NCBI RefSeq assembly: GCF_030272615.1
Contig: NC_081413.1
Location: 607,332,209 to 607,392,208, forward strand
Reading direction: 5' to 3'
DNA length: 60,000 nt
Origin: Cryptomeria japonica
Lineage: Eukaryota; Streptophyta; Pinopsida; Cupressales; Cupressaceae
Both the position numbers and the translations under genes were made by a program. The notes under the pieces are model-generated. The model worked only from the letters and a program-made list of their open reading frames with translations, was not told the DNA's origin and made no database searches. This document shows, one piece after another, positions 45,690 to 57,831 of the stretch. Position 1 is the stretch's first letter, and every line of letters begins with the position of its first letter.

Positions 45690-48600
45690 TTACTTTGCTA
45701 CAAAAATAAATATAACTCACTAATAATAGACATCTCAAACTCTTTCTACATCTCTTCTGCAAATTTCTTGCATACACCATCATCTCCAACATAGATAATG
45801 TTATCAATATATACAACATCTATCAAAAGCTTGTCTTCCTCAATCTTAAAGTAAAGATTTCTATCTGCACTACCTTCCTTGAAATGTTGCTGATGTAAGT
45901 ACTTATCCAGCCTTGTGTACCATTCCTTAGGGGATTTATGAGTTTCCACACCATGTCCAGATCTTTTGATAACTAGAAATCATCAGTTTTTTCTAGGTAA
46001 ATTTCTTCCTCTGGATCACCATTCAAGAAAGAAGACTTGACATCCATATAATATACCTTGAAATTATTGTGTGTTGCAAAGGAAATAAACATTGTGATTA
46101 CCTCCATCCTTGCCACTATAGAAATTTTTTCCTTAAATCAATCAATTATACTTGTGAATAACCCTTACAAACTTGTTTTTCTTTATTCCTTGTTACATTT
46201 CCCTGATCATTTAGCTTGTTTTAATACACCCACTTTTTTCCTATGTCATTCTTATCTACATGTCTTAGGACTAATTTTGATGTCTAATTCCTCTGAATCT
46301 AATCAAATTCTTCTTCCATTATTTTTATTCGTCCTTCATCTTTGCTAGCTTAAACAAAGGTCTTGGGTTCCACCTTTGAAAGGAGACAAAGGTTCACTTG
46401 CTTTTGCAAATATTCATCTTGTTCATAGACCTTCATTCTTATTACTAATGATTTAATTCTGATGGTTGTTTTGGACATGCTTTTCTAGAAGTTTAGGGGG
46501 ATTCTCTAATTCCTTTTCCTTTAATTCTTTCTCTTTATCTTCCTCTTCTTCAATGAAGGTGGGTTCTTCTAATCCATAGTCCTTAGGTTCTTGTTCATTC
46601 TGAATCCAATCTTCATCTACCCTAACATTTTTGCTTTCAACTATCCTCTTTAATATCTTATTGTAGCATCTATAGGCCTTTCTCCTTGTAGAGTAACCAA
46701 CAAATATCCCTTCATCACTTCTTGAATCAAAAATTTCAAAATCTTCTTTGTCTCTTATGATGTAATATTTGTTGCCAATTTTTTTGAAATACTTGACTGA
46801 AGGCCTTCCATGCCATAGCTAATAAGGCATCTTAGAGCTATTAAATATTACCCACACCTTGTTAAGAATGTATAAAAAAATATGTACTACCTCTTTGTAG
46901 TATCCATAAGATAAATTAGCATCTTTCAATATTATTCTAGCCATCTCTTGAACTATTCTATTTTTCTTTCAACTACCCCATTCTACTAAGGCATCCTAGG
47001 AGTAGATAAATGTCTTCTGATGCCATGATTTTCAAAAAGAATTTAAAACTCATTTGAAGTAAACTCACCTCCTCTATTAGACCTTAAACATTTGATCTTA
47101 GAATCTATCTCATTTTCTACCATATATTTGAAAGCTTTAAACTTATCTAGGGTATTTGATTTTTCTCTAAAAAATGTAACCCATGTCATTCTAGAGTAAT
47201 CACCAATAAACAACATAAAGTAAATTTCACCATCGAGTCCTCGAGTCTTGGTTGGTCTGCATAGGTTAGTATGTATCATCTCCAAAGGTTTTATAGTAGA
47301 GAATTCCTTGTTCTTGAATCTAGTATTTTTCTACTTTCCTATTTGACATTCCTTTCATAAGGAGTTTGTAGGCTTGATGACCTTTGGCATATCTCTTACC
47401 ACATGTGTATAGCTAATCTTTACCATGTGTGGCAAAGTTAATGTGACCCATCCTTTTGTGTCATAGCCAACATTCATGGGACTGTGTCAACAGGAAAGTT
47501 CCCACTTTAGCTTCCTTTAGATGATAAATATTTTCATCAATTCTTATTTCCTTTGTAATCAAATTTCCTAAGCTTCCTTTTTTGATTTCACAACCTTTGT
47601 CATGAACTATGAGAATATTTCCTTTACTGCACATCTGACTAATACTAATAATTTTTTTTTTTAGTCCCTTAATATAAAGGACATCCTTTGTCTTATGTTT
47701 TCCATCAATAGTTATAGTTCCTTTTCCACATATTTGTGCAGACCCTTCATCACAAAACCTTATTGATCCTTCATTCTACTTCTCAAGGCTGATGAATTTT
47801 CTCTTATCATCGATCATGTGATTAAATATCTACTATCATTACCCAAGTATTTGGTTCCTATTTTGCATGGAAGATAGTCCACACAATCATTGATTTTTCA
47901 TTCAGAGTACCAAATTCCTTATATTTTTTAGCATTAATCATTTTCTCATCAACTTTCATAGCCATAAATAGTGTGTCATTATTTGAATCATCACAACCCT
48001 CATCCTTAGATAAATATTTTTTCTATTTGGAATAAAGTTCTTCTTTTGGGCTTTTCTCTAGGATTTCTATCTTCTCTATTGCTATATTCTTTAATAGTAC
48101 ATTTAGAAGCAAAATGACCAATTCTTCCACAATTAAAATATTTGAAAGGTAATTTAGCCTTGTATTTGCCAATGCCTTTTCTTCAATCTTCTTACAAAGT
48201 TTGTTTCAAATTCATCAAGACCCTCACATTGATCAACATCGCCTTCAATCTTCTTACTGACTTTGAATGCAACATCCTTTTAAGGAGAAACTTCATCAAA
48301 CTCTCTCATCTCAAAGGCAGTTAGAACACCATATAGTTGGTCCATTGTTTATTTATCCAAATATTTACATTCTTCAATAATAAATCCCTTAGAACAATAA
48401 AATTTAGGAAGAGATTAGGGTACCTTTTTCACAACTTCATCTTCTTTAAATTTAGCACCAAGACCTTTTATATTCACTACCACATCATCAACTTGGAGCA
48501 TAAAGCTATCAATGTTTCATCTTCAGATATCTTCCAATTCTCAAACTTACACTTGCAATTTTGCAACTTGATTTGCCTTACCTTATCATGTCCTTCATAA

Positions 48601-48876
48601 ATGTTGTTTAGTTTCTCCCAAATTTCTTTATCAATTCCATAGTGCATCACCTTCACAAGTTTTGAATTTACTAAACCACTCATGATTGAATTCCTTGCTT
48701 TGCCATTCTTTTCATATAACTTAATATCAACTGCATCGGTTAGAGGACTAGGAGGAAATGTATAACCGTCTCTGACCAAACATTAATGAGGTCAAGTAAA
48801 CTTCCATTATATATTTCCAAAAGGTGAAGTTTGTGTGATTAAACTTAGGTGTATTGTAAGCTCCATCTTGTGCCAT
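45690..48876 (-). pseudogene. Copia gag-integrase-RT relic
   Basis: Minus strand. Gag begins at the Met codon at 48876 (MAQDGAYNTPKFN), 44 bases inside a decayed PBS, and continues in a shifted frame to 48477 with the UBN2 pattern (IWEKLNNIYEGHDKVRQIKL). A knuckle near 48130 (YFNCGRIGHFASKC) has lost its first Cys. Integrase core at 47285-47043 reads FMLFIGDYSRMTWV and LRSNRGGEF, where copia integrases normally have Asp at the Gly and Asn positions. RT near 45949-45746 has EWYTRLDKYL and VVYIDNIIYV, with the second Asp of the catalytic pair as Asn. The frame ends at 45690 in unrelated sequence. Dozens of stops. Particle, integration and polymerase functions are all lost. Confidence 0.85.
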
Positions 48877-48919
48877 CACATACCTTTCCTCAAACGGTTA
48901 ATCTTCCTCAAATGAACTT

Positions 48920-48934
48920 GGCTCTCTTACCAAT
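48920..48934 (-). promoter_or_regulatory. Decayed primer-binding site, initiator-Met type
   Basis: Minus strand ATTGGTAAGAGAGCC differs at a few bases from the intact site at 3991-4005, and lies exactly at the LTR end. Confidence 0.7.
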
Positions 48935-50344
48935 TGTTGAACACACCACAGGACTGAGAGGGGAGGGTGATCTTGCAAAAATATTACCACTTTATAAATT
49001 AACTCAAATTCTAATTTAAAATTTAATACTATATAAATAATATTACAATTTGTTGAAGGGCAAACTGCCAAAGGAATCTTAGTTGGCTGAAAAAATCTTC
49101 CTCTATATGAATTTTCACAAATTAGATCCCTATACAACATAGTAGGATCCAAATACAACTCAAAACATCCTCCAATGCTGGAAAAGATACCCAAAGATGC
49201 ATTTCATGCAAGATAATAAGCCTTGTCAACCAAAAAGCTACCAATTACCTTGAAAACCAACACTAGACCAAATGCAACACCAAATAGACCATCAAACATA
49301 ATGCATACTACATAGAGGCATTTCATGAACCCTCAAAAACATCATCATATACTTGTTCCACACTGTTAGGCCAAAACCAACAAGAAAAAATAAACTAACA
49401 TAAAAAATTTCTTTATCGGAGTGCCACAAAACATAGCCTTGAGAAAATAATTCAACAAACATACTTCTATAAAACTTCATCCCATAAAATATAAACTAAG
49501 ACATTGCACAAGCATTATAAGCATACCCCCTAAGACATAGTAAATCAATTTTCAATGAAAATAAATGTGGAGCATTATCCAAACCAATCCTAGCCAGTCA
49601 ACACACTTCTAACATACTTTCATTACTAGAAAAATTGGCTATAACACAAGTGACCTAAAAAGATAGGAGTGCGACATCCACAAAGCATAAATATCATATT
49701 AAAAAATGCAAGATCATATTTTCAAATGTGGAAGAAAGTGGAGCATTCTTCCAGACTTCATTCAACACACCTTCCTACAAATTTCACTCTTCATCGACTT
49801 TTGAATACCTAGAAACCACTTGCTCATTTAGAAACAACAAAGAAGATATTGCAATAGCCTATAGTATACATAGGGCCATTTGAAAAGGATCACTTCATCA
49901 CCATATTTATAATCCTCATATTAATGCCTCTAATCATCATCTAAATGCATCTAATCCTCATCTTAATATCATTATGATATTATCTCTAAGAGCATCGACA
50001 TCATCACTATTCAACAACGTCACCACAAAATATTAAGTGTACACATCAACACCAAGACGATGAACATCCACAACAAGGAACTTCTCTTCTCAATCATTTT
50101 GAATCTCCATCATGCTTTTCCACATTCATCTAGTCAACAATCATGAAAACAAATTCCAAATTTCCAGTAGACAAAGCACAACATACATTTACACCATCAA
50201 AGGGTTGTCAACACCATAATCTGTACTAACAAACACAACATCAAAACTAGATTGACATAGTCTAACAACATCAAGCTCGTTAACATTCAAAACTAAGTTA
50301 ACACACAAACCAAGGGTTGAAATCAATGATAACAACTACCAACA
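48935..50344 (-). repeat. Copia LTR shared by two minus-strand internal regions
   Basis: 1,410 bp. The minus strand starts TGTTGGTAGTTGTTATC at 50344 and ends ...GTGTTCAACA at 48935. A polypurine tract precedes its start and a PBS follows its end, so it serves as 3' LTR to 50345-51320 and as 5' LTR to 45690-48934. Confidence 0.75.
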
Positions 50345-51320
50345 ATATCTCCCTTTGTCATTGATGGTAACACTCACACAATTTAATACTTTCTCTCTTG
50401 CTTTGACATCAAGGAAAAAAGGTCAAAGGTCATTAACTAAACTTTGCACCTATATTTTCTTATTTCTTGCAATCAACAATGTGTGACAACTCCCTACTGC
50501 TCTCCCTAAGAGCAACAACTAGACAACATCACACTCCCCATAAGGATTAGACCTTTTCAATCCATGAGACAAAAGATGTAACTTGAATCTTCTCCTAGAC
50601 AAATGCACCAACATATACATCTACTTTGAATAAAGAGGGGAAATAACCCCTAACTTCTGCTTGAGATATTCAAATGTGTCCTTTGAAAGTGCCTTCGTAA
50701 AAATATTTGTGATCTGATCCTTTGTGGGAACATACTCTATTCTGACTTATTTCTTTGCAACCTTCTCTCTTAGGAAATGGTACTGGATAGAAATGTTTTT
50801 ATTCATTGAATGCATCACTAGATTATTTAAAATATTTATAGCACTAGTATTATCACATATGATATAAATAAACTAATCAAACACCACCTTGATATCATTT
50901 AATGTTTCCTTCATCCACATCACTAGAGTGTAACAAGATGTTGCAACAATATACTCAACTTCTATAGTTGATAAGGATACTAAATCCTACTTCTTAGTGA
51001 GCCAAGAGACTAATCTATCTCCCAAGAAAAAATTTACTACCACTAGTACCTCTTCTATCATCCACACAACTAGCCGAATTAGTATCAATAAAGGCTTTCA
51101 ATGATAAATCATCATATTTCTTATACAATAATCCATAAGCTGGAGTTCCCTTTAAATATCTAAATATTTTTTTAACAGTCTTCTCATGAGATTGCTCAAG
51201 GTTAGCTTGATATCAAGCAAATAAACTTACTTCATGCGTAATGTCAAGTCTACAAGTAGTCAGATATAAAAATCCATCAAGCATATACCTATAACAAATT
51301 TGATCAGATCTAGAAGACTC
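50345..51320 (-). pseudogene. Copia RNase H fragment with polypurine tract
   Basis: The minus strand reads YRYMLDGFLYLTTCRLDIT, then HEKTVKKIFRYLKGTPAYGL, AFIDTNSASC where Asp-Ala-Asp-Trp is usual, and an FLREKVA-like end, with several stops and frame changes. CAAAGGGAGATAT at 50357-50345 is the polypurine tract before the LTR. The start at 51320 is cut by insertion of the plus-strand copia element; the upstream part of this copy should lie right of the window. It would have removed the RNA template after cDNA synthesis. Confidence 0.75.
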
Positions 51321-52456
51321 TGTTGGATATTGTTGCTGCTAGGATATGTAACATATTTCTGTGTTTCGATGATTGCAAAGAGTTAAGTTGGTATTTGATC
51401 TGTTGTGCTCGGGTATGATTATATTCTTGGTTGTGGATTTGGGAGAATGTTTGGGATGTTTGTGTGTATCTTCAATTCAGATGGTTCATGATTTGGTGCT
51501 CCGCAAGTTATCTTTCTTGTCCCAGTTGCTTCTGTTAGGTGTTCTTGAGTGTCAGCATGTTGATCAATGAAGATTTGATTAAGTGGTGTTGGTGCAGCTA
51601 TTGCAGATGGTTCTAACATGCTTGTTGGTGTTTCCTAATCGTATCCTATTTGTTTTGGCAATCCGCATTGTGCGAGTTATTGAAGATCTTATGGGTCTAG
51701 TGATGTTCTTCGTGTAGTGTGTTGCGGTTGATCTTGGTGGGATTTTTGGTGGTGTTGCATGTTCGAGGATTTGATTTGGGTCCATGTTATGTCATCTATG
51801 ACATTTTACTAGTCTAATGGTTGATTTATATATCATGTGATGTAATTTTGTAATTAGGTCTTGAGGGGAGCCGACCTTGTATTCAAGGTTGATGATTTGT
51901 ATAAATAGGTGTTATATTCATGTAATTCAGGTGCCATGGTTGTGTTTGCATTATCAGAGAGTGGTGTATGTGCGAATAAAAAAATTCATCTTTCGGTGTG
52001 AAGTGTTGATTAGAGTGTGTTGCGAGGTAGATAATTATGCTTAACTGGAACTGGCATTAGTCGTTTGGAGATGTTATTCTTTCAGCTCATCTTAACCAGA
52101 TTGTAGTCTGAATGTTATTGTAAGGTAGCAAACCTTCCTTGAGGGTTGTATCCTTCCAAGTAATCATATTTTGAGCAGTGAGCTCTAGGCAGTGTGCTCG
52201 AATTCATGTGGATTCCCCATTACTTATACATATTACTGCAGAGTATCATCTTATTGTGGGTAGGTTCCCATCGTGGTTTTTCCCTTAACCAAGTTTTCCA
52301 TGTCAAAATATTGGTGTTATGTGTGTTGTTGTTATTGTATTTATCTTTACTCTTGCTGCAGTTGATCATATTAGTGAGTTGTGCTTAAATTGTTTGATCC
52401 GGTGAAAATTGATTCACACCCCCCCTCTCAGTTTTCCTTTATTGTTGTTGCCAACA
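51321..52456 (+). repeat. 5' LTR of the plus-strand copia element
   Basis: 1,136 bp, TGTTGGATATTGTTGCTG to GTTGCCAACA. It ends with the ATTCACACCCCCCC-type C-run near 52410. The next bases ATTGGTATGAAAGATAG are a decayed initiator-Met PBS. Confidence 0.88.
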
Positions 52457-52497
52457 ATTGGTATGAAAGATAGATCCTTTGGAAGAAACTTGACTTC

Positions 52498-53480
52498 TTG
52501 AGGAGATCCGAGATGGAAACCTATGTTTTCAAGAAAGGAATTCCGAGATTTGATGGAAACAATTACACTGTATGGAAGGACCAGATGGAGTGTCATTTGA
52601 AGTGTCTTCGAGATGATTATTGGAAGATTACAAATAATACCTACAATGTTCCTCAGAATGGTCTAGTTACTGTAACTAAGATTAAGGATGTTGAACATAA
52701 CATAAGAGCTAAGGAAGCATTGCTGAGTGCCTTGACCAATTCAAAGATGACTAATGTGATGGGTCTACAGACTGCACATGAAATCTAGGAAAAGTTAGAT
52801 ACCTTGTATGAAGGAGATAAACATGTTAAAGTTGCTAAATTGAAGAGTTTGAAAGGAAAGTATAAGATGTTGAAGATGGGAGAAGATGAGAACATATCAT
52901 CCTTTATGGCTAAGGTGAATGAACTTGTTATGAACATCAGATGTGCCGGTGGAACTCTTGAAGAAGATGAGATTGTTGCTTAAGTGTTGAGATATTTTCC
53001 TCCTACTTACAAATCTAAAGTTGCTACTATTGATGAGATCCAAATTGTGACTACTATGAAAAGAGATATGCTGGTTGGTAAACTTGTTGCATTTGAGTTG
53101 ATTGAATTTGGAGAATCACATGGCAAAACTGAGACTGCATTTAAAGCCACTGTATCCGGGAAGCAGAAGCATGATCTGAGAGAAAGTTAATCTAGGGTTT
53201 CTAGATATGAAAGAGAGATGAGAGAGATGGAAGAACATGAAAGAGAGTTGGATGAGATTGAAGCACTTATTGCTCAAAGATTTCCTAAGGGAGCCGATAA
53301 GTATGATGGAAAGTTACCTTTAAAATGTTTCTCTTGTAATAGCTGGATAGGACATTTTGCTTCTAGGTGTCCTGAAAGAATGTCAAGGTATGATAATAAT
53401 GATTAATTTGAAAGGCATGATAGATCTGATAAGCATGATAGATATGAGAAGCATGACAAGTATGATAAGCCCTATAAGCT
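52498..53480 (+). pseudogene. Copia gag
   Basis: Starts at the ATG at 52498 or, more likely by family resemblance, 52513 (METYVFKKGIPRFDGNNY). UBN2-type capsid blocks follow: WKDQMECHLKC, LDTLYEGDKHVKVAKLKSLK, YKMLKMGEDENISSFMAKVN, VLRYFPPTYKSKV. Stops at 52786 (TAG), 52981 (TAA), 53188 (TAA) and 53404 (TAA) fit Trp or Gln codons. The zinc knuckle CFSCNSWIGHFASRC (near 53326-53370) has five residues instead of four between the second Cys and His, so it carries an extra codon. A His/Asp/Lys-rich repeated tail (RSDKHDRYEKHDKYDK) follows. Its job is particle assembly and RNA binding. Confidence 0.88.
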
Positions 53481-53534
53481 TAACCAGAAGTACATATATA
53501 TCATAAGAGATGTTATTATGTTGTTGATGAAGGT

Positions 53535-54510
53535 GTGACAGATGAAGAATCTGAGAAAGGGAATTTAAAATATGTATTTGTATTTATTGCTATCAAGGAA
53601 GGTGATCTGGTACCAGTGAATTCTACAAGCTGCATTGGTGAGGAGAAAGATTTGGCTACTAAGATTGAAGAGAAAAATGAATGGGTAATTGACAATGGTT
53701 GTTCACATCATATGACAAGTGATAAAAGTAAATTTGTGAATATGGAGGGGTATGATGGTGGTATAGTGAGATTTGGAGATGATAAAGCTTGCGTGATTCG
53801 TGGTAGAGGTTCTATTTCTTTTGATGGTAAGCATAATACTAATGATGTCTTATATGTTAAAGGATTAAAGCATAATCTTTTGACTGTTGGACAGATGGTT
53901 GATAAGGGATATGATTTGAAATTCAGGAATGGTAAATGTAAGATTCTGAATGCCTTCGGTGTAGATATTGCATCAAGAACTAAGACTAAAGGTAATATCC
54001 TTCACTTGAATACTGGTGAGAAAAGCTATTTGATTGCTCAGATAGATGAAAGTTAGTTGTGACATAGAAGGATGTGTCATGTTAATTTTGACTGCATGAT
54101 TATGATAAGTTGTACTCAAGCTATTAGAGATTTACCTAAGATTGTGAAACCTTCTAATCTGGTATGTAAAGAATGTCAGTTGGGAAAGCAAACAAGAATT
54201 TCATTCAAAAGTAAGTTGTATACATCCACTAGTTTATTGGATCTTGTGCATACTAACTTGTGTGGTCCTACAAGAGTGAGAAGCATGCAGGGTGACAAAT
54301 ATTTCATGTTGTTGATTGATGAGTATTTTAGAATGGTTTGGGTTACTTTTCTAAGGGAGAAATTAGAAGCGTTGGAGAAATTCAAGATATTCAAAGCTAA
54401 GGTGGAGACAAAACAAGATTGAAGCTGAAGTGTTTGAGATCTGGCAGAGGAGGATAATTCACATCCAGTGAGTGATTCATTTTGTGAGGAATGGAATTAA
54501 AAGATAATTA
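53535..54510 (+). pseudogene. Copia protease and N-terminal integrase
   Basis: Frame 3 after a frame change near 53500. The copia protease motif is WVIDNGCSHHMT (the usual Asp-Ser-Gly reads Asp-Asn-Gly), then VLYVKGLKHNLLTVGQM. Integrase starts after two stops near 54055 (TAG, TGA) with HRRMCHVN and VCKECQLGKQ of the HHCC finger. LLDLVHTNLCGPTRV and FMLLIDEYFRMVW give the first core block. The second block near 54440 reads LRSGRGG and a stop, losing the Asp and a Glu. These changes make protease and integrase inactive. Confidence 0.88.
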
Positions 54511-55597
54511 TCTACTCCTAGAACCCCTCAACCGAATGGAGTTGTTGAAAGGAAGAACATAACTATTTTTGATGCTGCTAGGACTATGTTGATTGAAGGA
54601 AATGTTGCACAAACCTTTTGGAGAGAAGCTATAAGCATGGTTGTTTACACATCCAACTGGGTGCATATAAAAGGTGATTTTGGTAAGACTCCTTATGAGT
54701 TATGGTTTGGTCATGTTCCTATAGTTAGATATTTCAGAATTTTTGGAAGCAAATGTTACATCAAAAGAGATGATGATATAGGAAAGTTTGATGCGACATG
54801 TGATGGAGGAATCTTCTTGGGTTATTCTACTAAGAGAAAGGCCTACTGGTGTTACAATAAGAGGTTGGAGAAGATAGTGGAAAGCGTAAATGTGAAGGTT
54901 GATGAATGTCATGGAAAGCAGTTTAGAGCATGTGGATATGAATTTGAAGATCAGGATGTTATTTCAAAGCCTATGCAGACTGAGATCCTAAGGTAGAATG
55001 ATCCGGTAGAGATAGTTAATCCAGATATTGTTGTTGCCGGTGAATAAGTTCAAGAACATGAGAATTAGAACAATCAAAAGACTCCAAAGTATGTAAAATT
55101 AAATCATTCAGAAAACCAGATTATTGGTGGTAAAAATAAAGGTGTGATGACTAGGAGAAGGATTGTTGGTGAAGAGATATGCTTGATTTCCAAGATTGAA
55201 CCTAAAGATGTTGTAGAAGCATGTAAAGATGAGAATTGGATAAAAGCTATGAAAGAAGAGTTGAATCGGATTGAGAAGAATAAATCATGGGAAATTGTTC
55301 TGAGACCTAAAGACAAGAATGTGATTGGCACTAAATGGGTATTCCAGAATAAATTGAATGAATCTGGTGAAGTTGTTAGAAACAAAGCAAGATTGGTATG
55401 TTCTCAGATGGAAGGAATTGATTATGAGGAGACTTTTTCTTTGGTAGCTAGAATTGAAGTTGTTAGATTACTTCTTGCATATGCTGCTTATAAGAATTTC
55501 AAGGTATATCAGATGCATGTTAAGTCAACCTTTTTGAATGGTGATTTGGAGGAGGAAGTCTACATTGAGAAACCAGATGGGTTTTCATTATCAGATG
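54511..55597 (+). pseudogene. Copia integrase C-terminal half and start of RT
   Basis: Frame 1. PNGVVERKN holds the third integrase catalytic residue (Glu, near 54545). GKTPYELWFGHVP and KCYIKRDD belong to the integrase C-terminal region; GIFLGYSTKRKAYWCYN follows. Stops occur near 54994, 55045 and 55066. RT begins about 55220: ENWIKAMKEELNRIEKNKSW, IGTKWVFQNKLNESGEVVRN, KARLVCSQMEGIDYEETFS, and FLNGDLEEEVYIEKPDGF. The frame is cut at 55597 by the solo LTR and continues without frame change at 56804 when the insertion and one copy of the target duplication are removed. Confidence 0.9.
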
Positions 55598-56798
55598 TGT
55601 AGCGTCCTAAAATTGCGACACTTGCAATTTCGACTGCATTTCGGTCTTCACGATGGCGACGCAACACGCAACCTGAATGGAGACCCCGAAACTTTCTCAC
55701 GACACCAAAAACTGCATTTTTCAAGTACCCTGGCCTGAACCTCCTTGCACCCTGCTGTCCCGGGAGGTGGGACCAGAGCGCCCAGCGCCCTGGTCCCTGG
55801 GTCCTATTTTGGGCCCCGTCTCCTAAGGGGTCTCGGGTCTTTTTGTTTGCAATTTGGAAATTATCTTTCCTGGTCGGCCTAAGGTCGGGAAAATCAGTCT
55901 ATCAGCCCTAATTGACAAGTATATAAACTACATTTTTCTCTCTCATTTGGACATAACACATACATGATGAAAAAGGCGTGGAAACTATACTCAAGCATTC
56001 AAGCATTCAAGCATTCCTTCAAGCAATTGATCATTTCAAGTCTCCATTCAAGGCTAAGTGTTGCATTCAAGACAAGGACTCAACCATTGAAGAGGAGATC
56101 ACATACTACTACAACATACAACATCCAACATCTAAACCTTCGCACATAAGGATACAAACATCCTTAGAACAAGGTATTAGTACTTGTTTTACAATCATTT
56201 ACATTTACAGCTCTTGCTCATTTCTTGGTTAATTCCAAAATCGGGGTTTGACCTAAAGGCAAACCCCTAATCCCTAACCCCCCAATCGTCTTCGCTTTTC
56301 TGTGTGTAGGTTGCAGGTACGCGGCTGAGATTGAAGATCTGGAATCCTTGTGCAGAGACGAACAGATCCCCCTTCATTTCGCGGATTTTTCGGAAGACCG
56401 TGGCGCCGGGCGCCATCGTCCCGACAACTTTTGCTCAAATTTGCAGGACAGCGCCGTATCAACATTTTACTGCTAATTCCAGGTCCGCAGCTTCATACTG
56501 TATTCCTATATCAGTTTATAAGCGAATCTTTGTCACTTTTTATGCATTCCTAGCTCAATTCTTCTATGCACATTCTTTACAAAAGAGGGTAGCCTTGCTG
56601 TCTTAACCCTTGAAACTCATTTAGCATCCAATCTTGCATTGCGTGGGATTGGATCTTGTGGGTTTCAACCCCTCTTTTGAATGTAAAGTCTCCCCCCTAA
56701 GTGAAAACCATCGAATCCTAGCGAACCTCCCTTCTCTCTCCTTGGAGTTGGAAGAGGGGAGAGCAACTAGGGTTCGATCGCGATTTTTCCGCTTTACA
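55598..56798 (+). repeat. Solo LTR (gypsy-type, GC-rich), target duplication AGATG
   Basis: Starts TGTAGCGTCCTAAAATTG and ends GCTTTACA; 1,201 bp; AGATG at 55593-55597 and 56799-56803. No coding or internal domain. TATA box TATATAAA at 55920-55927. A GC-rich hairpin (GACCAGAGCGC / GCGCCCTGGTC) at 55771-55795. More GC- and CpG-rich than its surroundings, so younger or from a different family. It arose by LTR-LTR recombination after insertion into the copia RT. Confidence 0.93.
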
Positions 56799-56803
56799 AG
56801 ATG

Positions 56804-57831
56804 AAGGAGACATGGTATGCAAATTGAAGAAATCATTGTATAGACTTATGCAATCCCCTAGAGCTTGGTATGCTAGATTGGATAGGCATTTGATGAAGCT
56901 GGGATTTTATAAAGGTACTACTGATAGTAATTTATACTTTAAGGTTGATAATGATAACATTTTGATTGTTGAAGTCTTTGTTGATGACATTATTTTTGAA
57001 GGAAATGATGATTTGAGTATGAAGTTTGCTGATGATATGCAAAAAGAGTTTGAGATGTCTATGATAGGTGAGATAAAATTCTTCTTAGGATTGCAGATTA
57101 CACAGACTGATAAAGGCATTTTCATTTCTCAATCTAAGTATGTGAATAAATTGTTGAATTTTTTTGGGTTAGATGACTCTAAACATGTTAGAACTCCTAT
57201 GGTGACTTGATGCAAGTTGTCTAAGCATGATGAATCTCAGAAAGTTAATCAGACTTTGTACATATCTATGGTTGGTGAACTATTATACTTGACTCAGACT
57301 AGACCAGACATTCTGCATGTTGTTTGTCTCTGTGCTAGATTTCAAGTTGATCCTAAAGAGAGTCATGTTACTGCTATGAAGAGGATTTTCAGATACTTGA
57401 AGGGGACAATTGACTATGGTTTATGGTATCCAAAGAATGAAGATTTCATGTTATGTGCTTATAATGATGCTGATTGGGTAGGTGATGTTGATGACCAGAA
57501 GAGCACTACTGATGGAGCATTATTTTTGGGAAAGAAACTAGTTTCATTGTCTAGTAAGAAGCAAGATGGTATATCTCTATCTACTATAGAAGCTGAATAC
57601 ATTGTTGTTGCTAGCAACTTTACTCGGGTAGTTTAGATGAAGCAGATATTGAAGGACATTGGAGTTGTTTATGATGAGCCTACTGTTATATACTATGACA
57701 GTTCAAGTGCTATTAATATTTCCAAGAATCTGATATTGCATTCTAAAACAAAGCATATATCAATAAAGTATCATTTCTTGAGGGAGAAAGTCAGTGGTGA
57801 TGAATTCAGATTGGAGTATGTATCTACAAAG
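56804..57831 (+). pseudogene. Copia RT second half and RNase H
   Basis: Frame 1. RT resumes with MVCKLKKSLYRLMQSPRAWY and the catalytic VEVFVDDIIF with both Asp kept (FVDD 56977-56988), then FLGLQITQTDKGIFISQSKY. After TGA at 57208 (Arg-like or Trp-like), RNase H follows: YISMVGELLYLTQTRPDI, FRYLKGTIDYGLWY, CAYNDADWVGD with catalytic Asp, LSTIEAEYIV with Glu, and YYDSSSAINI. TAG at 57634 reads as Trp or Gln. It is cut at 57831 in EYVSTK by the second solo LTR. RT active site and RNase H residues are preserved despite stops. Confidence 0.92.
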
